From the NCBI RefSeq assembly GCF_905220415.1, contig NC_059550.1:4714501-4778500 (forward strand): DNA of 64,000 bases. Reading direction: 5' to 3'. The DNA comes from Colias croceus. Its lineage: Eukaryota; Arthropoda; Insecta; Lepidoptera; Pieridae. Position 1 is the first letter of the stretch. Each line of letters begins with the position of its first letter. Of this stretch, positions 1 through 13,685 are shown in pieces. Under the pieces are notes generated by a model. That model made no database searches. It saw only the letters and a program-made list of their open reading frames with translations, and was not told the origin of the DNA. Made by a program: the position numbers and the translations under genes.

Positions 1-1830
1 CACTATAATCAGGTCACAGGTCGGTCTAGGAATGTGTTTGACGCCTCCATTCATCCACATTAGCCTTGCAAGCTATTTAGGTGTATTTCCATCTTGTTTG
101 TTCGCGTGTTAGCATGTCCTTTTCGTATGTTTGCACTAACATAAATTAACGCGATATGTAAACTGTTTGCTGTTTACTTATAATCTAATGTAGGAAACGA
201 TTATTTCCTAGTCGAAAAAATACGAGGAATACTAAAAAATAGAGTCACATAGATAAACTACGAAATTATAGATTATTTTCATACATATTGTTAGTGTCTT
301 GCAAGTTCGTATTTGTATTTAGTCAAGTTAAACATTGTAAAGGTTTGTTTTGTAAAAATTAGGCATAGTTAGGTAAATCATGACGTCTGTTATAGCTCTA
401 TAATATGAATAAATCTTTTATTGTAATGAATTTCATTTTCATACAAATTAACATAAAATACATAATAACATAAACGTTTAAATGTTAAATTTTAATATTA
501 AATTTCCATTGTTAAAAGGTAAGCATGTTTCCAGCTTGCATAATTAATGTTTAAATATATCTTAGACAATAATATCCTTAGTAAGTTATGCAGTTAAGGT
601 GAACCATGAACCTATATATCTCCAATTTATTACTGTAATTACGAATCATTGAAATGAATACCTTTGATAGCAATTGAGTATATTGTATATTATTTCTGTT
701 TGTTATGTCTACCGCCTGGATAATTTATATTAAATGTTTTACCTCTAGTCCCGTCCTGCGTAAATTCATTCGGTTTTATTGCAAAAACTTATCGATTATA
801 ATATGTTTGTTTTAATCATCATATAATTAACACTTCAATCATTGTTGCAGTTAAAAGCAATATGATTTTGTTGAAATATATTTGGCACAACAATATAATA
901 TTCACACCTATTTACAACCATTTAATATTTAACAAAAGAAATACCTAAATAACTTAAATTTATATTGCGAGTCGTAACTTTTATGCAATGAGTGTCAATT
1001 ACTCATACGCCTACACGCTTTATCTGACTAATTCGACAAAAAAATCTTGTTCTGAAAACAAACTCGCTAATTGAATTGTGCAATGAACGCCCAAATTACA
1101 GTCGAATTCTGAAAACTGCAAATCGGCCCCGAAATTCAATTTGACGTTCGCTAAATCTCGTACGGTTCGTTCAAGGCTTGTAAGTTGATTCATTCAAGTG
1201 CGTCGTTCGATGGCGAATATAGAGATAAAAAGCCTCCATATATCGGGTCGTTAATTCTTTAATTATCTCGCTGCATCGCATCAAAAGTACCGCCAGAGAA
1301 ATCTAGGCGCGAATGCTAATAGTTCTAGAACGTTGACGGTTCGTAAAAGGGTTTTAATGATGTGGTGTTCGTATAATCGTCTCTCAACCACAATTAGTGA
1401 AGCGGTGAAACCAAGAATATGTATACTACTTAAGTAAGAAATTTCACTGTAAATTACAAATTGCTATTTGAAGATACAATATTGCAGACGGTACAAAATT
1501 GAGATAGCCTTTACACATAAAAATTATAATCATTGCTCTCATTAGCTTTAAAACATGTAATTGCATGTTTATAAATTATTAGAAGAATGACTAAGAGGCT
1601 GCTTATATTTACGTGCAGTATTCTGTATTACAATGATAAAGCTCGGGTCAGCTCTAGGTTGAGATATCGCACATATCGCGAGCTCAATAACAATTTGTCG
1701 GGTGAATGCGAGGGTTGCCAATTAATTGTCAATCAAAATGTTATTTTAATACCACTGTCTAGAGTACTTTATTTAGTGCCCAACTATTAATTAATTTTTG
1801 TTTTTAGTTTCCGACATTTATTTTAGGTAA
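1..1830. other. AT-rich intergenic DNA, no gene seen
   Basis: No open frame with codon structure, splice sites or a recognisable domain is visible on either strand. The 67-codon frame at 1587-1790 is not flanked by plausible splice sites and resembles nothing I know. Confidence 0.6.
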
Positions 1831-2133
1831 CGTATTAGTACATTAGTACACCGACGCATTCGCGTACGGCATCGAATCTCTGCGAAATTACTGCGTAGCG
1901 AAATATCTGCGGAACGTTAGTAAATAGCAATGTTTTCGCAACTTTTTCGCAATGCGTCTGTGTAATGGCCATTTCGCAGTTCCTTGCGAAACAATACTGA
2001 CAAGGACGCAACTATTTCATCTATCTATGTGCTAGAGTGAGAAATATCATATGCGAAAACTACTAAATCATACTACTGACAGATTTTTCGTTGTTTCGCT
2101 GCCGCTCGCGAATGCGTCGGGGTACTAACGGCG
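1831..2133 (-). mobile_element. PIF/Harbinger-type MITE, about 303 bp
   Basis: The two ends are inverted copies of each other: GTACACCGACGCATTCGCG on the left and CGCGAATGCGTCGGGGTAC on the right. Read on the minus strand, the whole unit matches the two terminal regions of the 2.3-kb Harbinger element at 12530-14858: the left ~200 bp of that element joins directly to its right ~120 bp. It is therefore an internal-deletion, non-autonomous derivative of the same family. No coding capacity. The left terminus carries a small duplication (ATTAGTAC twice), and the flanking 3-bp target duplication (TAA/TTA) is imperfect. Confidence 0.8.
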
Positions 2134-4706
2134 TTAAATAGGAATAAAGCAATTTGGAAAATCCAAAAGTGCACGCCTCATAATGCTCATTTAATTATGA
2201 AATATAAAAAAATATATATAGATATACAGTCTTGTAGTTTTCGTTTTTTATTAATTGCAATTAAACGACACTGAATTAATTAATCATTCGCATTCAGTGA
2301 CCTACAATCGTCGATTAGAATATTTAAAAAAAAAAATAACTCAAATGATGGATTTTTTCACAAGTTATAGTGTTTTCAGGTTTCACACATGACGGACAGG
2401 AAAAATTTTTGACCTATTTCGGTGTTTTTTTCCAATTCTATTGAAGTAAATCAATTTTTAAAAAGTATGGGATTAATCTCCATTAAATTATCTCGACAAT
2501 AGTATGCAAAATATCTTGATTCCGTGAACTAACAAGGCTATAATAATAAGAATAGCTGCAAAAATGAGGCGAAAAAAATTTTTCGATCGTAAAGCACTCT
2601 CTGATGCTTCGCATCGTCGTGCAATATATTTTTATTAATTAATTACCTATGTGTTGTTCTAGAGTTTCTTTTTCTAAATGTGTAAGTACTTTGACTCATA
2701 GGAGACTCAATATAATACAGTTTATAAAGTTATAGAACATTGAATGTTCTGTAAATATATTCTAATACCATCGACTTTATAATCTACCATAGGAATATAC
2801 GTACAATATTATGGCCGTTGTTCAAACGTGACGATAATTTATCAATATTTATATTTTTTATCTTGTATGTTTATGGAAAAGCGCAGCCCTGTTCCTCCCA
2901 GCGATAACGACAGAGCGGCGTCTTTGAAACGATGCACACTCGCAAGAGAGGTTTTATCTTTATGTTTACTAGGTTACTCTATTTTTTATACAGTATAAAT
3001 GTACCTATTTTTACCTCATATAATTCTCGATACTCAATTTATTCAAATTGTATCATAACGAACCTTAAAGCTCGCGAAACGGATATAATATTACATTCGA
3101 TTAACTTATTTAAATCGTTTGTATTCTAATTGCTCTATTTACAGCTATTTTTATATGCTTCTAGATTATAACATTTAACATTCATTGCAACTGTGCAATT
3201 AAATAGCGAGTTTTTTGTATTGCTATTTCAATTAATATTTTTTGATATTCAACGTAATGGTCAATTTGACCTTTTGATAATTATGTCTGTTTGATTGCTT
3301 TTAATTAGGCCAAGCTAAGGCGTGGCTGCATAAGTTCATGCTACCTACCTACTCTGAGTTCAGACGCATTACCAAAAATTTACGAATAACCTTGCAGATA
3401 TAATATTATGAGGTAGGTACCATTTTGCATTTACTTGTCAAACAATTCGATAAAATATAAAAAAAAAAACAATCGCAAATCATAATCATAAGACGAAATT
3501 AAATCGCCAAATTATGTTTATTTTTAGTTTATCACAATTAAAAAAAAACTATTTTTCAGACTCATTAATTTCTCTACGACACAAAGTAACGCAAACTCAT
3601 TCAACAGAAACGCACATTGAATAGTAAAAAAGGAACTGAATAATTTCACAAGTATTCAGATAAAAGTTGAGAATAAGGTAAATACTTGAAATTCCTCTTA
3701 CAAAGATCGTTGTTTCGTGTCGAAACAGACGGTGTCCTTAGTTCGTTAATTTAAATGCTGCACATTTCGCATTCGATTTAATGAATCCAAAATAACATAC
3801 AAAATAAATATTTTAACAGCACGTAATTTGTTTTATCTATGCAGCGTTAATTTTAATTTTACATATTATAAGTTGCTACAAAACAGAATTACAAAATGTT
3901 AAGATAAAACTGTAAGTAGGTAGATAGAGAATTACGCTAGATTATATTTTATTGCAAAGTAAATCTATATTTAATCATAGAAATACTATACCTATAAGTA
4001 AATACAATAAGTTTATACAATAATATAATAATTAATAATAAACATAATTATATTTATTATACATCTATTATCGACCAGATGAACTAAAACCTGATTATGA
4101 TATTGTTTTTATTGTTCACAAATGTTAAAAAGATATTAAAGCAAGTATATTGCTTTAACCATTAATGTTAAAATAATAAATTATTATTTTGTTAGGTATA
4201 TAAATTATAATATACCTATACAGGTGTGACCAATCAACGCATGCGTTGTATTAGACAGGCTTTTTATTTTTATTTACATGAAGGTTATATTATCAGATTT
4301 AGATCTATGTGATAATACTTCCTCATTGTGTTCTTCGCAAATGTCGAAAGTTGAAGATCGACTATGTAATATCTCTTCAAATCCATTCAATAATTAATAT
4401 TTATCATAATTGAGCATGAAATTTCTGCAAAGATTAAATCCACAAACATGTGTAGATAAGATCGTAGGTACAGTTTTTTGCAACTTGTTTTAATTTTAAT
4501 TAAAGCAAGTTAAAATAAAAAAAATATATAACGTGAGAACTCTTATTTGAATTGTATCATGTGACCTTATTTACAAATTATTTTACGTACTGAATAAAAT
4601 AATAATTATGGTATATTGGTTGATAGATTATTCTCTTGGTTCCGTATGGTTCACAACATTTCATAATCTAGTTACTAGTATTAAACATTGTTCTCATAGA
4701 ATCTTT
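2134..4706. other. AT-rich intergenic DNA, no gene seen
   Basis: Only AT-rich sequence with homopolymer tracts. The 65-codon frame at 2932-3129 has no recognisable domain or splice context. Confidence 0.6.
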
Positions 4707-4709
4707 TTA

Positions 4710-4850
4710 GGGCTGATTTTTCAATCCTTGGTTAAAATTTATCCGTCCAATAAAGTCACCTGTAAACTGTCATATACGGACAATTAGAAAACATTTTTGA
4801 AATACGTTATTCGATGAATAAATTTTAACCAAGGATTGAAAAATCAGCCC
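4710..4850. mobile_element. 141-bp MITE with ~33-bp terminal inverted repeats
   Basis: The element begins GGGCTGATTTTTCAATCC and ends with the inverse, GGATTGAAAAATCAGCCC. The arms pair over about 33 bp (through GGTTAAAATTTAT). A 3-bp TTA flanks both sides (4707-4709 and 4851-4853), the duplication expected of Tourist/PIF-Harbinger MITEs. It is non-coding and would fold into a hairpin when transcribed. Confidence 0.85.
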
Positions 4851-4853
4851 TTA

Positions 4854-7842
4854 ATTAAATATTTTTTAATCTAGTATGATGGTTAGCCCTGAAATTGATA
4901 TGACAACTGAAAGTCTAATTCATTAACATTTCTCCTGGGAGGTTATTTAATGAACTTTAATACCTCAGAGGCACGCTATTTCTCGAACACATTTTCGTGT
5001 TACCAATTAAATTTTTATTTATTTGCTCTAGTTAGACGTCGTTACGTAGGATGAGTTATACTTTTTCCCAGTCACAAATTTTAGCAATAAATTTTTATCT
5101 CAATAAGCAATGACTACGGAAGGTTTTTATTGCGTTTCAGTTTTTAAGGCCTATGTAGGTACCTATACAAATTAAACACGTTATCTCGATAAGTTAAAAC
5201 ATTTTTAATTTATGTAGGAATTTACAGGCATACGTTAAAAATATATAACATTTTCGTATTAAACATTTCTCACTTTCGTTGGTACAATATTAAGTAAATG
5301 TATGTAAATTATTATCTTTTACTTTCTTACAATTTATATCTACGATTGTATTTCTTGGTACAGTTGCATACACTTATCACATCGAAGCGACAAATTGGTT
5401 CTCAGAATTTCAGTCACGCGTGATGTTCTCGATTTTATTGCATTAGAGCTATATCATATTTTGAATGTTACTTAGTCAGCAATACCATGTGTTAGATTCT
5501 AAGGAATTAAGATGTGAAGATACTATTTGCTAGTATGTTTAAAACATACGTTAATTTTATTGTAAATTTCTGATAATGTTAGAAAGCTAAAAATGGGTCA
5601 CTATAAATAACAAAGAGTTTAATTTATTCAATTATAAGGACGAATAGGTATGTTACAAATTTTAGGAAATCTCTATTTGTACTTATTTGTTTTGAGAATC
5701 TAATAAAATTCAATTTCAATACATTATGTTAACATTGTACACACATAAAATTCAATTTCATTACCTATAATGCGTAACATTAAAATTATTTTTGAATATT
5801 GGAAGGCATCAAGCTAAGCCTGAGTTATTTATCTTTTAATTTTTAAGCTTTGTTCATTTGTGGTCCTTTGACTTATTTATAATATGCTATCGTCAGTCGA
5901 TTGTAGTTTTCTAAAAGAAAGTAGAGTTGTGCTCTACAATAGTTATAAAACATAACATACAAAGCACATAGCAGTTAATTTTGTGGTGAGCTGTCGACAT
6001 AAAAAGTTCCAATGACAGGAAAATGATCAATTTAATAAGAAAACATTGCACACATGTCCAATGTTACATAAAACAGAAATACCGAGGCCTTGAGCTATTA
6101 TTTAATTTTAATGTGTATCGGGTGTGAACGCCTGCCAGTCTGACACGTGAGGTGTTATAACATTTTGGTGAAATTTTGGGCAAATTAATTATACTTGCTG
6201 AAAGTAAATTGGTTTTTTGTGACGTAAATTGTAATGGGTTATGACAAAACTAAGAGACGTGTGTAGTATGGTTCGTTAATTGTTTCCTTTTTTAGGTTTT
6301 AATGTAAATAGATAATATGATAAAAGCCTAAATTAATTCATGGGAGTTATTGATTTGATTGCTATGTGGCAAAGAATTAAAAAGGCTTATATTATAGGTT
6401 ATAATCAATAATAAAGATAGGACAAAAATACAATTTAATCATAATTTTTTTCTACAAGGGATAACTTTAGATAACAATACCCAGAATTTAACTGAAAATA
6501 TTACGAAACGATAAACAATTATCATTATTCATTAAAAAAACATTATCTAATGTATTATAAGTAATGCGAAAATATACGAATGATAAGATAAAAATTCAAT
6601 TTATAACACATGAAATAATTATAGAATTTTATAATAGGTATATTATCTAACAACAGCTGGAAGTATGCCAGACAGATAGAGGCACGATTGTTTACAAAAA
6701 ATATTCTCGTATACCGCTCGTACATTGCGGAGAATCTGACTGTTCATCAAATTCTCAGTGTAATCGTTTATAGAATGTAGATATGTTAGCTTTAGTTACT
6801 TAAGACCTAGATAATCCTTTTGAATTAAAAAGTATTCCATTACAATTAACATAATCCATGCAAATAAATAAACATAAATTATATAGAGTCATATAAATTA
6901 AATCGTGTTAATTATTTTAAGCTTTCACTAAGGTTCGGTTTGGAAAACTGAGGAAAACAGCTAATAATGGTTAATTGAATTGACATACCGACATCGCACG
7001 TTCTTCATATTAACTCAGTCATATCAACTGTAGTGTTGCACTTAAAATACCGTGATAATTATTTCTACTTTATTAGATAATGATCACTATGGATAACACA
7101 TTCTTAATGTATTTATGCAGTATATTTCTATAGATATATCTGTAAAGTAAAAAATAGTTTGCTATCCGATTCTTTTAGTCACATAACCAGAACTGTAAAA
7201 AATTAAAAAAGTTGTCCGGGATTTGAAGTGCAACCTGGATTACTTAGATATGTTTATTTTAACGTCATAAATGTATTCTTAGCCCGGGCTCAGCCAGTGT
7301 TTATTGGCTATAAATAGAGCAGAGTAATCGGATCTCTTGTAATGCTAAATAATAGATTATTACAAACGAAGATAAAGAACGTGAAATATTACAACATAAT
7401 ATAAAACATCAATGAAATTCTAAGCGTTAGACACTTAGTTCCGGCCCATAGACATGAACATTGGCTTGCGTCCAAGTCAAGGTGTGAACTAACATCTCGG
7501 AATAGGTAAACACTAATTATCTACAATATGAAATAAATATTGGAACGGAATTTCGCATTATTGCAAAGGTCATAAAGCGCAAACTTGCATAAATGCCTTT
7601 GCGATATAATTATCTTGGATTGCGCGGTATTACACTGTGATTAATCTGAAATTATATATGATTATTTTACTACTAAGCAATCGTTTTAATGGTCGGCAAA
7701 TTAATGTTTTGTCTTTAATCGTATTTATAGGAAAATCTATTTCTGTAAATGTGTATATTCATAAAATATATAGTCTCTTGTCACTTTATTTATGTTAAAC
7801 AGAACAGACTTTAAATGTTGGTATACCTATATTTATTATTTA
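4854..7842. other. AT-rich intergenic DNA, no gene seen
   Basis: No coding exon, structured RNA or repeat with clear ends could be supported here on either strand. Confidence 0.55.
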
Positions 7843-8036
7843 ACTAGCTTTCCGCCCGCGGCTTCGCACGCTTTGTCTTAAAGCTAATAAAATATATACC
7901 TACTAAAACCTTCCTCTTGAGTCACTCTATCTATTAAAAAAACCACATCAAAATCCGTTGCGTAGTTTTAAAGATTTAAGCATACAAAGGGACATAGGCA
8001 AAGAGAAAGCGACTTTGTTTAATACTATGTAGACTG
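7843..8036 (+). repeat. Lepidopteran dispersed repeat (CTAGC...CCGCGG head type)
   Basis: It starts AACTAGCTTTCCGCCCGCGG, followed by CTTCGC, and ends in AAAGCGACTTTGTT...ACTATGTAG. This head motif (CTAGC, then CCGC, then CTTCGC) is shared with the repeats at 12154, 13050 and 21936 in this window and is common in moth and butterfly genomes. These units are often called MINEs or are treated as fragments of non-autonomous elements. I see no coding capacity. The class is uncertain. Confidence 0.6.
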
Positions 8037-10392
8037 TGTGTATACTGTATACTACTCAAAGCACAAAAGAGCAATTAAATTATCGGCTCAATCCTGTAAA
8101 GTTCTTCAATTTTTTGGTTATTGATGATAATAACCAATTATGGAATATACCAGGTTTAGTTAGTTGTCGAACTTGAGAGCATTAATAAAAAAGTGTGATT
8201 CAAAGATTATCTGATTAAAACCGTAGAAACAATTACCTCGTCGATTGTTCTATCCGACCTCGAATGTTCACCCTGCCTCCCGGCTTTATTCACACTCATT
8301 AACAATTGAATGCAAATTAATTAATCAATTCATGTTATATAAGACGATGGATGAATGGACAAGTACTGGGTTTTTGTAAGCCTTGAGTGTAGAATGATAA
8401 ATAGATGCTATGTTTAAAAATTGTGTGCTATGGATGGATTATTTAGATTGACCTTTTGTTAACATGGCTTTAATGACTTTTAAAACAATGCTAAGGGAAT
8501 TGCAGGTTAATTTTTAATCAATATTATGCAGTGCAGCAGTAAAGCAGCATTGAAGTTGTAGATATACTGTAAAAAAAATAAGTGTATCTAGAGTGACTTG
8601 CAAAGACTCTTTTCATCCGTATTTAATGTGTTCATTACAATCTTTAGATTATGCATTTTCACATACATGAAACAATATTTTAGTTACAATTTTCACCTAT
8701 CCTACACGGGCACTTTAATGTTTCCATTTGTCTTGTCAATCTTTTTCCCTCATTATTGTCAAAAAACAAAATAATATGATTCAGACTAATGGTGAAATTT
8801 GACGGATTTCCCATGTCCACCAAACAAACGGGCGTCTTGCCAATTATGAAATTGGGTCGATACGATTCGTACGATTTGTAAAAATCATATAAATTATGAT
8901 TTCGACGATTTATCTACATTAAATTGTGCTCTCTTTAAGAAAGTTTATACTTTTCTTAAATATAGTATTTCAAGAACGATCAAGTAAGGTTTAAATCCCT
9001 ATAAGCGATAGTATATACTTACAGATTTCAATTATAAAACATAGTAAGTATAGGTACGGTTCCCCAGTAAATATAAAAGTGTAAGTGATCTTAAATCAAT
9101 ATTTATATTCGTGTCGTACAAATGGAAAAACGATGAAGAGTGAAAGATATGACGGGCGTTACTTAAGCTTGTCAATGTCCATCGACACCTTATTGAAACA
9201 CCAATAATACGTTTCAGATGAAATGTTATTGCATGCGCTTGATAAACTTATTTCACTTGGCACTTAAAGATTTGTATTGTATTAAAATATAATAGCACAA
9301 TATTTACAGTTTAAATTAATTATTTGAAGTTTAAATAGAAACTTACTATAGTTATTTTTATCAATAAATTAATATTCGGAAAAAATTGACACTATACAGA
9401 TAGAGTTGATGTTTATTATTGACTTTCATAATATGCTAGAATACTTCGATGCTAGAAAAATTCTATGCTTTGGCTAAATATCGATGTCAAAGTTCTTCGT
9501 TAAATGCTATGCAGATTAAATTTACATTGGCGATCTTAAAGAGTTTGAAAGCTATTCTTTGTTTTATTGCGGCGTCTCACTGACGCGAAATAAGGGAACG
9601 CACACATAAGTACTAGGTACTTATAGGCTAACGGCATATCGACCATTCATTAGTTATACAATTTCATCTTATGGCTAATACATTGTGCATTCCGTCTTCA
9701 GTTTCCCATTTATTAAACGTACAAATAAAGAAAATGGTTTACCAGTAAAGTCCGGTACATTTTCACGGCCAAAATATTATAACTGTAAAGAAATCGCGTG
9801 CGTAACAAATGCGGGTTTGACCTCTCACTTTCAGACAGACTACATAATATTTTCAGCCTATATTAACTGATAACAGAAAGTTGCGTGGCATTGTACACTA
9901 AATCACACCTACTCTATTTCGCTCACGTTTCTGTGTTAACATGATTTATTTTGTTTTTTCTCCCGGCAATCCATTAGCACTGAAATGGCTTATATTTCTC
10001 TATGAAAATGTTCCTGCCGCGGCGGGCGATCTGCCAGGCACGAATAATACGAATTAGTGTAAAATATACGTAATAGACTGACATTATTGACTATTTAGTT
10101 AATAAATATGTTTTAATTAATTGTTGTATGCTCTAGAAAGTGTAGGTAACTCCTATTGAGTTATCAATGGATCAATGACATACTCGCGGTTGGTAGGTAT
10201 GTGGGTTTTTCTATTATAAAATTTTCTGTAAATTTTTCGGCTTAAAAACTTACTGTATTACTACAGTAGTTCTTAGTAAAATTTTGTACTGCTTAATTCC
10301 ATAATATTCGAAGTTAAACGTCATATCGTTCATGACGTCGGACACACAGCTTCTGGTTCACAACATATTTTCATTTTAATATTTTCGTACTA
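8037..10392. other. AT-rich intergenic DNA, no gene seen
   Basis: No exon-like segment found. The 61-codon frame at 9685-9870 lies in unremarkable AT-rich sequence and is not called. Confidence 0.55.
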
Positions 10393-10959
10393 GTTCAGGA
10401 TACATCGCCCATTTTTGCAAGTGACTACTATCAAGCTGATTTTCCGTTTGTAGCTTTATTTTGATGAGACACCGAATAATTTCGTGTACGAAACTCTCGA
10501 TTGTGGTAGCTAACAGAGATAACAAGGATAAAATTTTTTGATTTGATGGTTCTCAAATATTTATAACGCAATTTGTAGGACAATATGTCTGTTGAATTAT
10601 ATAAACATTAAATAAGTGAAAACAAAAAAATCAGCTTGTTAGTAATCATTTATGATGACCTCGTTATCGATACACTTTGGAAAGGGGGACTCTTTGAACA
10701 AACCATAGATTTTGTAGGACAAATATTTTTCGAATAATTTAGGTAATTATCTTGAGAATGAACAAAAAAAAATTCATTCAGTTAGTAATAAATATTTGAG
10801 AACCATCAAATCAAAAATTTTTATCCTTGTTATCTCTGTTAGCTACCACAATCGAGACTTTTGTACACGAAATTATTGGGCGTCTCATCAAAATAAAGCT
10901 ACAAACGGAAAATTTGCTTGATAGTAGTCACTTGCAAAAATGGGCGATGTATCCTGAAC
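10393..10959. mobile_element. Fold-back DNA element with ~170-bp inverted arms
   Basis: The left arm (10393 to about 10566) and right arm (about 10785-10959) are near-perfect inverted copies, from GTTCAGGATACATCGCCC at the left edge to GGGCGATGTATCCTGAAC at the right. The element is flanked by TA on both sides (10391-10392, 10960-10961), consistent with a TA-targeting (Tc1/mariner-like) non-autonomous element. The 220-bp centre holds a degenerate direct repeat (TTTGTAGGACAA...GTTAGTAAT occurs twice). There is no open frame. A transcript across it would form a very long stem-loop. Confidence 0.85.
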
Positions 10960-10961
10960 TA

Positions 10962-12152
10962 TACATAATTCTTTATTAATATGAGAAGAAAAGCGTTTTA
11001 TTATTATGAAGTAACTTATATACAGGATTTTATTTTAATCCTAAACAACTTTTTTATTTATAAAATATCAGAATGAGAGGAAAATTTGTCTCTACCTACA
11101 CATTTATTTTGTTGTAAGCTGACACGATTTGTAAGTTGTTTTTGAATTATTACTTATTTTTAAACTTCAAGATTTCTCTTGTAAGATTATTATCTTAGTG
11201 AAAGTTTTTATTGGTCTCACGGTGATTTTTTCATATTTATTCCTTAGCCAGGAAATATTAATATTGTTTTACATAAAAAATAAGTTTATACTTTAATCAT
11301 TTAAACTGCATTAGCTATTTCTTTCCTGATAAAGGCGAGTAATTATTATTAATTGTCGCATATATTGAGTCCTTATCATACCTATATGATATACTGCATT
11401 TCCATTATCTCAAATGGGAAAGTAAGTCTGTCTGTCTGCCTTGTCTCTTCTTCACTAAGCTTTATAAGAATTTGCTAAGGTATATAAGCTTTAATAACCT
11501 TATAAGCATTAACATAATTATTAAAATCGTTTTCAAAGTCCGTTTCTAAAACAATTTGCTTGTATGTTGTATATTATGTTGTAGATAATTATAGCTACTC
11601 TAGTGGGTTCATAGAACTCTTAGAAATTTCTGAATAAAAATAATCTTATATGTTAATTCGCAAGTCGTAGAAACGTGCGCTAGCTGAATAAAGACAAGTT
11701 GATGCTTAAATTTAGATAAAAAGTATATTTGTATTTGCATATTTTATTAGAAAGATAATAAATTGTGTAGCTATACATAACAAATCTCTGTGCAATCTCT
11801 TGAGAATATATAAAGCTTTTGGCTTTACTAACGGCTCTACATCATCAATAAATCAAATATATTATTTTATAGGTACATGGATCGAGATATATTTGAGGGG
11901 ATTTATCAAATAATTCCCGTTTAAAGTAAAAAGTCAATAAGTAGTCATACTTGAATAAAAAAAAATAATAAAAATATTCCATTTTTATGCAACGTTGTAG
12001 ATTTACATACATTTTTTGATAAATCCTTGCAGATTATATGAAACTTACTACTAGTTAAGTAGAATAGAAATATACAATAAGATATGGTGCAAACAATATT
12101 ATTATAGGTTCGTAGATCCTATAGGATTTGTTATTATAACTCAAACTTATCT
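10962..12152. other. AT-rich intergenic DNA, no gene seen
   Basis: No feature with support; only AT-rich sequence. Confidence 0.55.
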
Positions 12153-12153
12153 T

Positions 12154-12358
12154 AAACTAGCTGTTCTCCGCGGTTTCACCCGCATTTCTCCGCTCCTGTT
12201 GGTCTTATCGTGATGCCTTCATTAACCTTCCTCGATAAATGGGCTATCTAGCACCGAAATAATTTTGGAAATCGGTCCAGTAGTTTCTGAGATTAGCGCG
12301 TACAAACAAACAAACATACAAACAAACTCTTCAGCTTTATAATATTAGTACAGATTAG
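12154..12358 (+). repeat. Lepidopteran dispersed repeat (CTAGC head, CAAACAAACATAC tail)
   Basis: It starts ACTAGCTGTTCTCCGCGG and contains GAAATCGGTCCAGTAGTTTC and a (CAAA)n/CATACAAACAAAC stretch, ending CTTTATAATATTAGTA. It shares the head signature of the repeats at 7843 and 21936 but has a different body. Non-coding; the class is not certain. Confidence 0.6.
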
Positions 12359-12741
12359 TATATATTAACCGTTTTCGTTTTAGAAACGAACACGAAGAAT
12401 GTTGTTTAAAAACAATTCAAAATAAAGAGTTTGTTTATTTATAACATTCTATTCTCTACTACAACCCTTTGTTCAAATGTTTGTCACTGTATACAAAAAC
12501 ACTTCGTTGTTTCAAGACGCATAATATAACGCCTTTAGTACACCGACGCGTTCGCGTGCGGCAGCGAAACATCGAAAAATCTGTCAGTACTATGGCAGGA
12601 TTTCGCATATGATATGTCTCACTCTAGCACATAGATAGATGAAATAGTTGCGTCCTTGTCAGTATAGTTTCGCAAGGAACTGCGAAATGACCATTACACA
12701 GACGCATTGCGAAACAGTTGCGAAAACATTGCTGTGTACTA

Positions 12742-12930
12742 CGCCTTTTTGGTACACCGACGCATTCGCGAGCGGCAGCGAAAAAACGAAAAATCTGTCA
12801 GTAGTATGGAAGGTTTTCGCATATGATATGTCTCACTCTAGCACATAGATAGATGAAATAGTTGCGTCCTTGTCAGTATTGTTTCGCAAGGAACTGCGAA
12901 ATGGCCATTACACAGACGCATAAGTTTCGC
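12742..12930 (+). repeat. Second copy of the Harbinger 5' end inside the element
   Basis: Sequence starting CGCCTTTTTGGTACACCGAC repeats the element's left terminus (12530-12740) in direct orientation, including the shared CACATAGATAGATGAAATAG and CCATTACACAGACGCAT blocks. It may be a truncated MITE that landed in its relative, or a tandem duplication. Confidence 0.75.
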
Positions 12931-13049
12931 TAGTGAAGTTTCGCGTGAGTTTCGCATCGCATAGCGTCCGCTCGCATTCTGTCGGTGAGGACAGATTTTC
13001 GCGTCCATGGACAATGATATTATATAGAAGTGATATAGAAATAATATAT

Positions 13050-13380
13050 ACTAGCTTCCACCCGCGACTCCGTCCGCGCGGATGTCGGTCTTCGCGTGGA
13101 TGGTTTATTTATCCATTTTGAATAACTCTGACAATAACATCTTATAAATATCTATTGGACCCAATTCCCAAATACGGCTAGGCCTATAATAATACGCAAC
13201 GTGTGTTCGCGGTTCTACAGAACAACGTCTATGGATAAAACTGAAAAATGAAGATTATTTTTTTTCTACGTATTTTTCCAGGATAAAAAAGTATCCTATT
13301 TTACGCCCAGGATAATAAGGTATAATTATACCAAGTTTCATCGAAATCGAACCGCTAGTTTTCACGTGATGCCTTCACAT

Positions 13381-13417
<37 letters not shown>

Positions 13418-13541
13418 AATTTTTTTAATCACATATTTGGGTTTGGTATCGATCCAGTAACACCCCCTGCTATTTATTTTTTCAATATTTTCAATGTACA
13501 GAATTGACCCTTCTACAGATTTATTATATGTATAGATATAG
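13050..13541 (+). repeat. 492-bp dispersed repeat (MINE-like), copy 1
   Basis: It starts ACTAGCTTCCACCCGCGACT and ends TTTATTATATGTATAGATATAG. A (GACA)n microsatellite lies at about 13381-13414. The whole unit recurs in inverse orientation at 46367-46852 with only scattered differences, including microsatellite length. It is nested inside the Harbinger element, so it is younger than that insertion. Non-coding. Confidence 0.85.
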
Positions 13542-13685
13542 ACAAGAGGTACCTAGATACGCCACCAACGTGCCAAAATGCCAATTGCCATGGCAACTAT
13601 TTGTTTATTTATATACTATATTGTGATTTGTGAGCTTATTTGTGAGTATTATAATAACGTATCTATACATAAAATATCATTGGCC

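Noticed and set aside
12648..13121. Two short + strand frames in the Harbinger 5' region
   Set aside because: They lie in repeated non-coding terminal sequence.
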